Shown: positions 28,533 to 39,409, counted from the first letter of the stretch. The stretch: DNA of 64,000 bases from CAVUCH01 sp963763095 (GCA_963763095.1 CAVXNR010000018.1:1-64000); one strand, 5' to 3'. Numbers and translations are program-made. Notes: generated by a model not told the origin, from the letters alone.

Positions 28533-29372
28533 ATGCCGTCTGGAGCCCAGCTCGTCATCACGCAGACGCTCGTCGCGGCGGTCGCGGTCGGTTCGATGGC
28601 TGGACTCCCCGCTGGGGCGGACCTGCAGCAGAAGACGGTCGATGCGTTCGACCGGTACGTGCGGTCCAGCGAGGCGCGCATGGACACGGAGGAGCGGAGC
28701 GAGGATAAGTTCCTCTACACCGACGGCCTCACGCCACCGGAGAGAGCGGCGGCCGAACGGCAGGCCCGGGGGACCGTTCCATTCATGGCCCGGGTCCAGA
28801 CGAACGAAGGGGGGCGTCAGATTGATGTTCCTGACGGCCTCATCCACCACTGGGTCGGCGTCATCTTCATGCCGGGCGTCACAACCGACCAGGCGGTCGC
28901 GCTGTTGCAGGCCTACGATCGGCACGCTGACGTGTTCAAGCCCGTGATCGTGCGCTCGAAGCTCCTGGGGCACGACGGCGACCGCTTCCGCTTCTACTTG
29001 CGGTTCTACGTCAAGAAAGTCATCGGCGTGACCACCGACACCGAGCACGAGGCCGTGTTCGGGCGGCCGTCCCCGGGGCGCGCCTTCAGCCGGCTGCACA
29101 GCACACGGGTCGCGGAGGTGGAGGATGCGGGCACGCCCAACGAGAGGCAGAAACCCGTGGGCGGCGGCCACGGGTTCCTGTGGCGATTGAATACCTACTG
29201 GCGGTTTGCCGAGCGCGACGGCGGGACGTGGGTGCAGTGCGAATCGATTACGCTCACGCGCGACATCCCGACGGGGCTCGGCTGGCTGATCGGCCGGTTC
29301 GTGACGGAGATCCCGAAGGAGTCGCTGACCTTCACGCTGTCAACCGCGCGCAAAGCGCTCGTCAAAACTTAG
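28533..29372 (+). CDS. Conserved acidobacterial secreted protein, SRPBCC-like
   Basis: 279 aa from ATG 28533 with a signal-like N-terminus (LVAAVAVGSMAGLPAGADLQ). Conserved-looking blocks are FDRYVRSSEARMDTEERSED, PDGLIHHWVGVIFMPGVTTD, HADVFKPVIVRSKLLGHDGD, HGFLWRLNTYWRFAERDGGT and CESITLTRDIPTGLGWLIGR. The pattern of a beta sheet with a long C-terminal helix (PKESLTFTLSTARKAL) suggests a START/SRPBCC-type ligand-binding fold. I recall similar uncharacterised proteins in Acidobacteriota. No catalytic motif seen. It is convergent with the inositol oxygenase gene, 20 bp apart. Confidence 0.65.
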   Translation: MPSGAQLVITQTLVAAVAVGSMAGLPAGADLQQKTVDAFDRYVRSSEARMDTEERSEDKFLYTDGLTPPERAAAERQARGTVPFMARVQTNEGGRQIDVPDGLIHHWVGVIFMPGVTTDQAVALLQAYDRHADVFKPVIVRSKLLGHDGDRFRFYLRFYVKKVIGVTTDTEHEAVFGRPSPGRAFSRLHSTRVAEVEDAGTPNERQKPVGGGHGFLWRLNTYWRFAERDGGTWVQCESITLTRDIPTGLGWLIGRFVTEIPKESLTFTLSTARKALVKT

Positions 29373-29392
29373 CGGCCCACCCTCGCCACTCG

Positions 29393-30205
29393 TTACCACT
29401 GCAGCGGCGTTGGGAAGAACTCGTTCACCAGCTCCTCGTAGTAGGGGCGCAGCGCCTGCACGTCCGGCTTGCCGTCGCCCTTCGAGTAGAGGTCGTAGCG
29501 ATTGAACGCCTTGACCCACTTGAGCATCTCGCGGTCCTGGGCATTCGTCAGGTGCCCGTAGGCGCCTTCCTTGTGCCACGGGTAGAACGAGTGGTACCGC
29601 AGCGCGTAGAGCGCCTCCGTGGGCAGGTGGTCCTTCACCACGTGGTAGATGTACTCGTCATGCCCCCACGACAGGTGCACGTGATCGAGGCCAATGCCCT
29701 CTGAATACATTCCAAGCGGCGTCGAGTACGCCGGGTTCCGCGAATCGGGGTTCAACTCGAAGTACTCGTGGTACACGATCGACAGGTCGTGCGCGCACCC
29801 GACCGGGAACGTGTCACCGACGACGGCCCACTGCGGCTCGCCCCAGAGGCAGAGGATCTTGCCGAGATCGTGAATCAGGCCGGCGGCGATGAACCAGCGC
29901 GGCTGGTTGGCTCGGCGAATGGCCTCAGCCGTCTGCATCGCGTGCTCGATCTGGGTGAGATCGATGTCGGGGTCGCTGTCGTCGACGAGCGAGTTCAGAT
30001 ACTCCAGGGCCTCCCACACGCGCATCGTGCGGCGGTTCAGCGTGAGGTACTCCCCCTTCTTCCGGAGGACGAACTCGACCGTCTGGTGCGTGTGGTTCTG
30101 CCGGTAGAACTCGCGCACGGAGGGGCGCTCTTCGGCGGCAAAGTTCCGGAACGCTTCGCCCGGCTTGGGCTGGTTGACGGCGCCGCCCGTATGGGACTGC
30201 TGCAC
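29393..30205 (-). CDS. Inositol oxygenase (myo-inositol oxygenase family)
   Basis: 270 aa. GTG 30205 is chosen because AAGGAGG lies 6 bases upstream; an upstream ATG at 30283 in the same frame is less likely. Iron-ligand motifs of the HD-domain di-iron oxygenase are present: FYRQNHTHQTVEFV, LIHDLGKILCLWGEPQWAVV, GDTFPVGCAHDLSIVYHEYF, LSWGHDEYIYHVVKDHLP and RYHSFYPWHKEGAYGHL. The enzyme converts myo-inositol plus O2 to D-glucuronate in the cytoplasm, feeding uronate catabolism. It is mainly known from eukaryotes and is scattered in bacteria. No uronate isomerase or inositol transporter is adjacent. Confidence 0.92.
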   Translation of the reverse strand: MQQSHTGGAVNQPKPGEAFRNFAAEERPSVREFYRQNHTHQTVEFVLRKKGEYLTLNRRTMRVWEALEYLNSLVDDSDPDIDLTQIEHAMQTAEAIRRANQPRWFIAAGLIHDLGKILCLWGEPQWAVVGDTFPVGCAHDLSIVYHEYFELNPDSRNPAYSTPLGMYSEGIGLDHVHLSWGHDEYIYHVVKDHLPTEALYALRYHSFYPWHKEGAYGHLTNAQDREMLKWVKAFNRYDLYSKGDGKPDVQALRPYYEELVNEFFPTPLQW

Positions 30206-30291
30206 GGAGACCTCCTTGAGGATCTCGCGATTCTCAGACTGCGAAGTGACCTTCAAGGTACCACACCCGCCGGGTCGCGCCAACAGCGTGG

Positions 30292-31225
30292 CTAGCCCTC
30301 TCTGAGGCTCCGCAATACGAACCAGACATTCGCCGGCCGTTCCGCTAGCCGGCGCATGTACCAGGGAAACCAGTACGCACCGTACGCCACCAGGACCCGC
30401 ACCGGCACGCCATCACGTGCGAGCCGCACCTGCGCCTCGCGCTGGATCCCGTACAGCATGTGCACCTCGAAGGCAGTCGATGGCAGGTTTCGCCGCTGCG
30501 CAGTGCTGTCGCATGTCTTCGATGAGGGCCACGTCATGGGTGCCGAGGACCGCCCGCACACCCGCCGATCGTGCACGATCCCCGATCATCGTTTCGGCCA
30601 ACGCGCGGTAATTGGCGTCAACGTCCGCCTTCTTGGGGAAGGCGAGGGTCCGCGGCTCGCTGTACGCCCCCTTCACCAGCCGGACGCCTGCCCCGATCTC
30701 GATCATGGCGGCGAGATCGTCTGCCGTGCGATAGAGATACGCCTGCAGGCACACGCCGACGCGCGGGAACTCGGCGCGCACGCGGCGCGTGAGGTCCAGC
30801 GTGATGTCCACGTACGGCGTGCTCTCCATGTCGATCCACAGGTAGTTCCCAAGGGCGTCGGCCCGGGCGGCCAGTGCGTGCAGGTGCGCGTAACACCGCT
30901 CGCGATCGAAATCGAGCCCGAGCTGGGTTGGTTTGACGGAGGGCTCCGGTGGCGGCGCCACACCGCGCACGCGATCTATGGCGTCCAGATACTGCGCGGC
31001 GACCGCGTCGGCTTCCGCGGGATCCGTCACGTTTTCGCCCAGGCGCGTGAACACGCCGTGGATCCCATCCGGTGCGAGACCCCGCACGGCCCGCAACATA
31101 TCCTCGAGCTCCTCGCCCGGCATGAAGCGCGACACGGCGCGGCGCACGAACGCGTGCTTCGGCGCCCGCTCACGCAGCCACCGGTTCTGCGAGCCCGCGA
31201 GCAGGATGGAACGCATCAACGACAT
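30292..31225 (-). CDS. Proline dehydrogenase, frameshifted near the 3' end
   Basis: ATG 31225 gives MSLMRSILLAGSQNRWLRER. The FAD barrel shows GVFTRLGENVTDPAEADAVA, LGNYLWIDMESTPYVDITLD, VCLQAYLYRTADDLAAMIEI, GAGVRLVKGAYSEP and ALAETMIGDRARSAGVRAVL. A frame change near 30490 is required to reach STAFEVHMLYGIQREAQVRL and YGAYWFPWYMRRLAERPANV, which hold the FAD-binding R-V-Y-x-P-Y-G and W-Y-x-x-R-R-x-x-E-R-P-x-N equivalents. About 310 aa, the size of monofunctional bacterial PRODH. It oxidises proline to pyrroline-5-carboxylate and passes electrons to quinone. No P5C dehydrogenase is beside it. Confidence 0.88.
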
Positions 31226-31234
31226 ATCCGTTCA

Positions 31235-31353
31235 CTCTTACCTTAGCCTTAGCCCTTAGCCTTTAGCCCTCGAGTCAAGGCTAAAGGCTAAAGGCTAAAG
31301 GGTAAAGGCCAAAGGCTGCCCTTAGCCCTTAGCCCTTAGCCCTTTAGCCCTTA
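31235..31353. repeat. GGGCTAA/TTAGCCC array 3
   Basis: Three alternating blocks: CCTTAGCCTTAGCCCTTAGC, then AAGGCTAAAGGCTAAAGGCT in reverse sense, then CTTAGCCCTTAGCCCTTAGC again, so either outer block can pair with the middle one. It fills the gap between the proline dehydrogenase start and the CocE-type gene, 4 bases after that gene's TGA. Confidence 0.88.
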
Positions 31354-31357
31354 GCCA

Positions 31358-33239
31358 TCAACGGTCAACGTAGATGTCGAGAAAGGTCGCGTTCGCGCCC
31401 CCGTGATGCACGCGGTGCCGCTGCGACTTGTAGGCGGATGGCGGCGCCGTCATGATCGATGGCACGAACGTCTGGGGGTTGCGATCGTAGAGCGGGAACC
31501 ACGTGCTCTGCACCTGCACCATGAGCCGGTGCCCGGGGCGGAAGGTGTGGTTCACGTGCGGCAGCGCCATCGTGTACGCGAGCGGCCGGTCGGGCGCGAG
31601 CGGCCGCGGCTCTTCGAAGCTCTCGCGATATCGTCCGCGGAAGATGTCGGCGCTGACCATCAGCTCGAAGCCGGACATCTCGTACGGCGGCACGTCCTCA
31701 TCCGGGTAGACGTCGATCAGCTTCACGACCCAGTCCGCGTCGGAGCCGGTCGTCTCGGCCGAGAGGTGCACCGTGACTGGCCCGCGGACCGTCAGCGGCG
31801 CCTCGAGTGGCGCGCCCATCCATGTGGCCACGTCTGGACGGCTGTCCACGAACCGTTGATCCTCGACGAGCCAGCGGCGCCAGGCGCCGATTGCGACGGG
31901 GTTGTCGTAGTCGAAGCCCCAGTGCGGACGTGGCGCGTTGGGCACCGGCTTCGCGGGGTCGGAGGTGTACTCGGTGAACGAGGTTGCCGCGGAGGGAGGC
32001 GTGAAACCAAGCGCCCCACCGGCCTGCAGGTACAGGCGCCGGGTCTCGGCGGCGGGCGGCCACCGGTCGAACTGCCGCCACCGGTTGGTTCCCGTTTCGA
32101 AGACGGTTACGGGCGCCGGCGCGTGCACGTTCTCGCCCTTCAGGAAGTGCCGCAGGAACGGCGTGAGCACGTCTTCGCGGAAGCGCCGCGCCGTGTCTTC
32201 GTCGAAGGTGAGCGCGCCCAGGCGGCTGCCGTCCGCGAAGTGCTGGCCGTGGTACCAGGGGCCCGCAGCGAAAAAGTTGTGGTCGTTGGCGGGGTCGAGC
32301 CGCTCGAGCGCGGCGTAGGCTGCCGGCGCACCATAGATGTCCTCCTGGTCCCACAGCCCGTGCACCGAGAGAGCCGGCACGGAGCGGGATGGGCTGTCGA
32401 ACCAGCGGTCGGCGGCGCAGTCGCGCCAGTATTGCGTGTAGCTCGGGTTCTCGACGAGGCGCCGCCACATCTCATGGCGCGCGTCCACCCGTCCGCCGAG
32501 CGCCTGTTCGGCCGACCCCTGCGGCAGGAGCCACGCGTAGAGATCGCGTGACCCATACGGGTAGACGACGTTCTGGCCCTTGCGCGATTCCATCGCGTAG
32601 ATGAAGTCGAACGAGTAGGCGAAGCGGAAGGCGCCCCAGTGGAACCAGTCGTCGGCCTTCCACACGTCCACGACCGGGTTGAAGGGGACCGCGGCGGCCA
32701 GCGCCGGATGCGGATCGCGCATGGCCGCCAGCGTGAGCCATCCCGGGTACGACGTGCCCCACACGCCGACCTTGCCGGTGTTGGCCGGGACGTGTTTCAC
32801 CAGCCAGTCGATCGTGTCCCACGCATCGGTCGTTTCGTCCGTTGTCGTCTTGTTGTAGGTGCCGCGCGGCACGCGGTACATCGCATAGTCGCCCTCCGAG
32901 CGGAACCGCCCCCGGAGATCCTGGAAGACGAAGATGTAGCCGCCGTCGAGCATGTTGTGACCCATGGCCACGGCGAGTCGCGAGGTGCCGGAGGAAAACT
33001 GGCGGGTCGCGTCGTAGGGCGTTCGCTGGAGCAGAATCGGAAGCGGGCTCGCTGCCCTGGGCGCGAGGATGAGGGTGTAGAGCTTCACCCCGTCGCGCAT
33101 GGGCACCATCTCTTCACGGACGGTGAAGTCGTCCTCTGCATGGGCCTCTCGCAGAGGCGCCTGCGTGGCGACCGCCTCGTACGAGCAGCAGTGCGAGGGG
33201 GAGGGCGAGCAGTGACGCGCGACGGACGTGAGTGGGCAT
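31358..33239 (-). CDS. CocE/NonD (X-Pro dipeptidyl-peptidase S15) family hydrolase, secreted
   Basis: ATG 33239 gives a signal peptide MPTHVRRASLLALPLALLLV; a frame change near 33160 joins it to LREAHAEDDFTVREEMVPMR. The alpha/beta hydrolase core has LLQRTPYDATRQFSS, FVFQDLRGRFRSEGDYAM, the nucleophile Ser in VGVWGTSYPGWLTLAAM, and SVHGLWDQEDIYGAPAAYAA. The jelly-roll C-terminal domain shows PLTVRGPVTVHLSAETTGSD and HVNHTFRPGHRLMVQVQSTW. About 626 aa, typical of CocE/NonD hydrolases, which act as esterases, acylases or proline-specific peptidases. Exported to the periplasm. Stop TGA is followed within 4 bases by a GGGCTAA array. Confidence 0.87.
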
Positions 33240-33257
33240 CCAGGCCTTTCGGTGGAC

Positions 33258-33282
33258 GGCCGGGGTGCTTCGGCCCCGGCCC
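33258..33282. repeat. REP-like palindrome, GGCCGGGG/CCCCGGCC type
   Basis: GGCCGGGGTGCTTCGGCCCC then GGCCC: arms GGCCGGGG and CCCCGGCC around a GCTTCG centre (CGAAGC on the other strand). It is in the 5' region of the CocE-type gene. Confidence 0.75.
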
Positions 33283-33452
33283 GACGATGTACGGCACAGC
33301 CTATAACAAACCCCGCGGCGACTCGGCCGGACCAGCGGCAGGCCCATTCCCAAACGGTTGAGTGCATGCAGGTTGCACACGGTCAGGGCGGCGCCTGCGA
33401 TTCCCGCAGCGCCGAAAGTCGCGTGTAACCACCACGCGTGGAGGAGAGAACC

Positions 33453-34509
33453 GTGAGACGAGTACAAGTAGTCACGGCCGCGTGTGCGGCGCTCATGTGG
33501 ACGACGGCGGCAGGTGTCCCAACGGTTGCGGCGCAGGGCGCCGGGTCGGGCGGGGCGCAGAGCGGCAACCCGGCCGGGAGCTCGAGCGGAGCGACGGCAG
33601 GCACGACCGGGATCGGTGACCAGAGCGGAACGAGCGGGCAGGCGGGCACTTCTACCACGACCGGCACTCAGGGCGGCAGCACCAGCAACGACCTGCAGGA
33701 GTTCGTTCAGAAGGCCACCGTGGCGAACATGGCCGAGATTCAGCTGGGCCAGCTCGCGGTGAAGCAGGCGCAGGATCCGCAGGTGAAGGAGTTCGCGCAG
33801 ATGATGGTGGATGAGCACACCAAGGCGCTCGAGCAGCTGCGCTCGGCCGCCGGCAGCCAGGGCCTCCAAGTGGCCAGCGAACTCGACAGCAAGCACCAGA
33901 AGCTCAACGACAAGCTCTCGAAACTTCAGGGTTCCGAGTTCGATCGCGCCTACATGGATGCGATGGTCGACGCACATAAAGATGCGGAAAAGCTGCTGAA
34001 GCGCCGTGCAGGCAAGTCTGAATCAGGGTCGGACATGGCCTCCAACCAGAAAGCGGCCAGCCCTGCGGGCACCAGCGCGACGGGCACGAGCGGAACGTCG
34101 GGGAGCTCCACGTCGGCGACGGCGGGAACGAGCGGTTCGACGAGCGGCAGCACCGAGACGGGCACGTCGAGCGTAGGGAAGCCCGGCACGACGTCGGGTG
34201 CGACCGGGACGTCCGGCGCGTCATCGAGCAGCGGCATGAGCGGATCGAGCTCCACGGGATCGGCGAGCAGCATGTCGGCCCCGAAGAGCGCCGACGAGTG
34301 GGCGGCAATGACGCTGCCGAAGGTGCGTGCGCACCTCGAGCAGGCGCGGTCACATCGAAGACCAGGTGAAGCAGTCCAGCCGCGGCAACAGCGGTGGGGA
34401 CAACTCCAGCGGCGCCGGCAACACGGGTAGCGGCAGCGGCGCCGGGAGCAGCGGCAGCGGTTCGAGCGGTTCGGGGCAGCACGGGCAGCGGCAGCACGCC
34501 CCCGCGTCA
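33453..34509 (+). CDS. DUF4142 exported protein with long Ser/Gly/Thr-rich tail
   Basis: GTG 33453 (MRRVQVVTAACAALMWTTAA) is chosen because GGAGGAGAGAACC lies just upstream. After the signal peptide a 50-residue Gly/Ser/Thr linker leads to the DUF4142 helical domain: LQEFVQKATVANMAEIQLGQ, LAVKQAQDPQVKEFAQMMVD, EHTKALEQLRSAAGSQGLQ and FDRAYMDAMVDAHKDAEKLL, a ferritin-like four-helix type. A second low-complexity region (SGTSGSSTSATAGTSGSTSG) separates it from KSADEWAAMTLPKVRAHLEQ. A frame change near 34345 then allows an end in GSTGSGSTPPRQ at 34509; the exact end is uncertain because of the repeats. Envelope location likely. Function unknown. Confidence 0.7.
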
Positions 34510-34630
34510 GTAGCGAGCAGTAGACGCGCAGGCATGGACCTGCGGGCCGGCAGCGGGCCGGTCCGCAGGTCCTGCGACGACGGACGCAACGATACCGCCA
34601 CCGCGTCACGAAACTTGCACTGCGCCGGGG

Positions 34631-35251
34631 ATGCGCGCGTTCTTCGCCTCGATCTTTGCCTACTTCCTCTCGCCATTCGGGCTGCTGGCCCTCGCAGCGC
34701 TCGACATGTCGATGCTCTTCTTCCTCCCGTTCGCGGTGGACGCGGGGGTGATCATCCTGACCGCACGCCGGCCGGAGGCCGCCGTCCTCTACGTGGCGAT
34801 GGCGACGGCGGGGTCTCTCATCGGCGGCGCGATTACCTTCTGGATCGGCCGTCGCGCCGGAGAGCACGGGCTCGAACGCTTCGTGTCCGCCCGCCGGCTC
34901 GATCACATCAAGCGCCGCGTGCAGCGCAGCGGCGCCATCGCGTTCGCCCTGCCGGCGATGATGCCGCCGCCGTTCCCGCTCACGCCATTCGTGCTGACGT
35001 GCGGCGCGCTGGCGGTGAGCAAGATGCGCTTCTTTCTCACGCTGGGGATCGTGCGCCTCGTGCGTTTCGGCGTCGAAGCGACCCTTGCCGTCATCTACGG
35101 TCAGCGCATTCTCAGCTGGATGAAGTCCGATCTGTTCCAGGCTATCGTGATCGGATTCACGATCATCGCGGTCGTCGTGACCATCGCGGGGATCTGGACG
35201 CTGATCCGACAGAGCCGCAAGGCGGAGCGTGCCGCCCCGCGCGCCGCGTGA
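34631..35251 (+). CDS. YqaA/DedA-like VTT-domain membrane protein
   Basis: Intact, 206 aa from ATG 34631. Hydrophobic segments: FFASIFAYFLSPFGLLALAA, FFLPFAVDAGVIILTA, YVAMATAGSLIGGAITFWIG, the re-entrant-type PAMMPPPFPLTPFVLTCGAL and AIVIGFTIIAVVVTIAGIWT. The G-x-x-x-G-ITFWIGRRAGEHGL block and PPPFP motif match VTT (SNARE-associated/DedA/YqaA) proteins, now linked to membrane lipid scrambling or homeostasis. It ends 18 bp from the convergent DUF1501 gene. Confidence 0.82.
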   Translation: MRAFFASIFAYFLSPFGLLALAALDMSMLFFLPFAVDAGVIILTARRPEAAVLYVAMATAGSLIGGAITFWIGRRAGEHGLERFVSARRLDHIKRRVQRSGAIAFALPAMMPPPFPLTPFVLTCGALAVSKMRFFLTLGIVRLVRFGVEATLAVIYGQRILSWMKSDLFQAIVIGFTIIAVVVTIAGIWTLIRQSRKAERAAPRAA

Positions 35252-35269
35252 TTCAGGGCAGGCGAGCGC

Positions 35270-36791
35270 TCAGGCGAACAGGCTCTCGATGGCTTTGCCC
35301 TTGCCGTCGTGCGTCACATAGAACGGCCGCTCCTCGATCATGTACGAGAGCGTTGCGGGAATCCCCATCGCCCGGTAGATGGTCGCGTGCAGATCCTGGA
35401 TGTGCACGGGGTCCTTCAGCGTGCGGCACGGTCGCTCGTCGGCGGTGAGGCCATGCAGGTGCCCCCGCTTCATCCCGCCGCCGAAGAGCAGAACCGACCC
35501 GGCGTCGGTGAAGTGCCGGTGCATCCCGTAGTGCGCCGGCTCGGTGATCGTATCGGGGATCTCGACCTGGTCCTTCACGCGGCGATCCGGCTTGCCCTCG
35601 ATGATCAGGTCGCGGCTGAACTCGCTCGCGACGACGATGAGCGTGCGATCGAGCAGCCCGCGCTCCTCCAGATCGCGCACCAGCTGCGCAATCGGGGCAT
35701 CGATCTGCCGCTTCATCTCGGCGGTGCGGGTATGGCCGTTCTCGTGCGTGTCCCAGTTCAGAAACGGAATGTACTCCGTCGTCACTTCGATGAAGCGTGC
35801 GCCTGCTTCCGTGAGGCGCCTCGCGAGCAGGCAGCCGAGCCCGAAGCGTCCCACCATCTGCTTCTCGTAGCTGGCGCCGAAGCGATCCTGCGCCGCGCGG
35901 AAGCGCTGCCCGGGCTCGTACTCGGGTGCGTACTTGCGGACGTGCTCGAGCGGCTCGCGTGACAGATCGAACGCCGCCGCGGCGGGCGAGCTGAGGAGGC
36001 GGTGCGCGTTGTCATATGCCCGCAGCAGCGATTCCCGCTGGTACGCGCTCCCGTGCTGGCCGATCGGGCTCGCCTCGAGCAGTCGTTTGTAGAAGCGATC
36101 CCGATCCTCGAAGCGCCCCGGCGTCATCCCGCCCGGGGGCCGCACGCTGTCGGCCGCATCCTCCGGGAACGGGATGCTGAACGGCCCATGCTCGCTGCCC
36201 AGGAACCCCGACGTGGTGAACGCCTTCAGCTCCTCGCCTTCGCCGAGGTCGAGGCGCTGCCCGATGTTGATGAACGCCGGCACGGCCGGTTCGCGCGGGC
36301 CAAGCGTGCGGGCGATGACGGCGCCGATGTGCGGCGCCGCCACGGTCTGCGGCGGCGCGTATCCGGTGTGCCACTGGTATTGATGGCGCGAGTGGAGGAT
36401 GAAGCCGAGGTCGCCCGCGGTGTAGCTGCGGATCAGCGTTCCGCGGTCCATCACGCGTGCGATCTCCTCGAGACCCTGGGAGAAGCGGATCCCGTCCACC
36501 GCCGTATCGATCGATGGGAACGTGCTGAGCACCTGCTCGGGCCGCAGGCCGCGCTCGAACGGCGTGTACCGCTTCGGGTCGAAGGTTTCCGTGTGCGCCA
36601 TTCCGCCGCCCATCCACAGGACGATCAGGGTGTCGGCGGTCGGCGTGATCTGCTCCGGCGACTGCGCCCTGACCGCGCGCGGGTAACCTGCGGCCAGGGC
36701 GCCCAGCGTGGCGGCCCCCGCGGTGGCCAGGAACTCGCGGCGCGTGGGCGGCGTCGCAGCGTGTCGGCGATGCGAGGTGTCTGATGGTCAT
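35270..36791 (-). CDS. DUF1501 protein, Tat-exported (sulfatase/phosphatase-fold)
   Basis: ATG 36791 begins MTIRHLASPTR; one frame change near 36735 gives PTRREFLATAGAATLGALAA, a twin-arginine leader, then TADTLIVLWMGGGMAHTETF, the hallmark DUF1501 start (W-x-x-G-G-x-x-x-x-x-T-F-D-P-K). Later blocks are GRFGLGCLLARRLTEAGARF, WDTHENGHTRTAEMKRQID, LDRTLIVVASEFSRDL and HYGMHRHFTDAGSVLLFGGG. About 506 aa. DUF1501 proteins have an alkaline-phosphatase-like fold and are nearly always encoded beside a DUF1549/DUF1553 cytochrome, as here (the partner stops 6 bp upstream of this start). Role unproven; suspected in extracellular polymer breakdown. Confidence 0.85.
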
Positions 36792-36796
36792 GGCGT

Positions 36797-39409
36797 TCAG
36801 TCAATCAGCTGGAACTCTGGCAACATCGCAATCGCCCACAGGAGATCTTCCACGCCGGCCTGTTCCAGTCTGGTGCCGAGCATGGCGCCGCACGTGCGCG
36901 CTTCTGCCTCCGTCGGCGATCGGCCAAGGGCACGGCGATAGACGAGATCCACCATCGCTGCGGGCGACCCGGCGCTTTCGGCCATCAGCTCACCGGCCGC
37001 GCGCGCGATGTACTCCGCCAGCGTGCCGCCGTTCAGCAACTCGAGCGCCTGCAGCGTCGTGGCTGGCGTGGAACGGCTGGTGACCACCTGCTCGCGCGAG
37101 GGTCGCCCCAGCGCCGTCGTGAGCGGATCGGCGACGGTGAGCGCGGCGCGCGTGCGCCCGACGCGGCCGGCGGTCGCGAGCGCGCGGGCAATCGCGGTGC
37201 GCGAGGCGGCCGAGGCGCCGGTCCTGGCGGGACGTTCGGACGCGAGCGTCCAGGCCTGCGTCGTCGAACGCCGGACGCTCCCAGCCATCCGTGGCAGTCG
37301 GTGATACCCGCCAGGCACGGCGCGAGAGAGCGGCGGTTTCAATGGGTGCGCTCGCGGCCAGACGGCGGCGGATCAGCACCTGTGTGAACAGACCATCGCT
37401 TGCGGCCGCCGCAGGCGCAGGACTCTCGTCTGCGTCCTCGGCCGGCAGGCCGATGGCGACAGCGATCACGTTGTCCCCTCGCTGCACATGCGCGCCGATG
37501 TCGATCAGGCGCGCCGCCGACGGCTTCTTCTGGTCCGTGACCTTCTCGCCGTTCACGTAGAGGACATACGGGCGGTCCGCGCCCACGAGGACGTGGGCGG
37601 TAGCGGGTTGAACGTCCAGCGAGAAGCGGCCGCGAGCGAACCAGGGGCTCTGCGCGCCGGTTGTCCCCTCGCTCGGTCCCGCCGCCAGTCGAGGGCGCAG
37701 CAGTCCGGCTGGAATCCGGACGCGGCCACCGGAGGCCTGCTGAAGCGCGACGCGACGTACGGCGGTGCGGCGCGGGACCCGGCCGTTCGCACGCGAGCGG
37801 GCGCGAGCCCGAGGAGCCTGAATCCACCGGCCGCGGGCCGCGGGTGCGCCATCGGTGCCGGCCACCGTGAAATCGAAATCGCCGGCAGGCGCCGCCTGCC
37901 AGACCCCGGTGACCGCCCCAAGCGCGTCGACGAACTGCTCGGCTGTGAGCCGGCGGATGGCAGGGCCCTGGAACGTGTAGGCCTCCACGCGATCCGGCAG
38001 GTCGACCGCCGCGCGCTGGTAGGCGTCCGAGGTCAGGATCCGCTCGAGCAGCGCCTGCGCGTTGTATCCACCTGCCACGAAGTCCTCGGCGAGCCAGTCG
38101 AGCAGGTCCGGGTGCCACGCTTCGCGCTCCATGTCGTCGACGGGCTCGACCAGACCGCGCCCCATCAGCCGCGCCCACACACGGTTGACGAACGTGCGCG
38201 AGAGGCGGCCGTTGCGTTCACCGGTCAGCGCGGTCGCGAGCTGCTTCAGCCGCTGCGCCTTTGGGCGCCGCCGGATCGATCGCGCCGACCTGCGAGTACA
38301 GGAACCTCACCTTCGCCGTCTCGCCCGTCGGCTTGTCGCACTCGACCATCTGGAGCGGTTGATCGGCATAGATGCTGGCCATGCCGTAGGCATCCGAGAG
38401 CTGCCAGTCGTTGACGAAGCTGTCGTGGCACGACGCGCATTTGAGGTTCACGCCCATGAACACCTGCGAGATGTTCTGCGCCGCCTGCATCTCCGGCGTC
38501 TGGCTCGCGTTCACGACTCCGCGCCAGACGATCCCCTTGCTGAACCCCGCGGACCCGGGCACCGGGTCCACCAGCTGCGCCACGAAGCGGTCGAACGGGA
38601 CGTTCGTCGACGAGCGACGAGTAGAGCCATGCCGTGATCTGCTCACGCCCGCCGTCGATATAGCCCGTGCCGCGGTAGTCGTTCCTGAGCAGGTCGTTCC
38701 AGAACGTCAGCCAGTGCTCGGCGTAGCCGACGCGATCGGCAAGCAGCCGCTGCGCCAGCCGCGTGCGTTTGTCCGCACGCGCGATCCGCGACAAAGGCGC
38801 GGACGGCGTCCGGCGCGTGGCAGTTGCCCGACGACGTCGAGATACATGCGGCGGATGAGGGCACGATCGCTGGCGGGCGAAGACGGCGGGATGTTGCGGG
38901 CGGCGTAGTAGGGCGCGAGCAGGCGGTCGACCGGATGGACGCCTCCGTCCGTGCTCGGGAGAGCGGGCTGCCGCCGCTCGAGGTTCCGCGGCGCCGCACG
39001 CGCGAAGCTCACGCCGGGAGCCCACGATGCGCCCTGATCGATCCACGCGCGCAGGATGCCGATCTGCTCGTCGGTGAGCCGCGATCCTTTCTGCGGCATC
39101 ACGTTCTCCGGGTCGAGTCCCGCCACGAGCGCAACCAGCTCGCTCTCGTCGCTCCGGCCCAGTACCGATCGCCGGCCCATTGTCGCCGCCCTTCAGCAGC
39201 ATCTCCCGGGACTCGATGCTGAAGCCTCCCCTGGTCCGCCCACGGGCGTGACATCGGGCGCAGCTCTTCTCCAGAATCGGCTGGACGTCAGCGGCGAAAT
39301 CGATGGTGCGACCGGCGGCAGGCGGCAGCGCACGCGCGCCACGCTCCTGCGCCGTCGTCTGCAGCGCGGCGAGGACGATGACGATTCCGACGACGCCTGC
39401 TCTTCCCAT
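36797..39409 (-). CDS. DUF1549/DUF1553 (PSCyt1-PSCyt2-PSD1) cytochrome protein, heavily frameshifted
   Basis: ATG 39409 gives a signal peptide (GRAGVVGIVIVLAALQTTAQ), then the PSCyt1 haem motif IDFAADVQPILEKSCARCHA. Frame changes near 39190, 38820, 38640, 38255, 37800 and 37240 separate PENVMPQKGSRLTDEQIGIL, the DUF1549 part (LDVVGQLP, LAQRLLADRVGYAEHWLTFW), MGVNLKCASCHDSFVNDWQL (second CxxCH), the DUF1553 part (GRLSRTFVNRVWARLMGRGL, AWHPDLLDWLAEDFVAGGYN) and the end LVYRRALGRSPTEAEARTCG. Order and spacing fit the family, about 870 aa. It pairs with the DUF1501 gene 6 bp downstream. Six shifts are many for chance sequencing error, so real decay is possible, though both haem sites and all domains survive. 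Confidence 0.75.

Noticed and set aside
31403..32551. Plus-strand frame of 382 aa inside the CocE-type gene
   Set aside because: It is antisense to a gene with intact catalytic motifs and has Arg/Val/Glu-biased shadow composition and no ribosome binding site.
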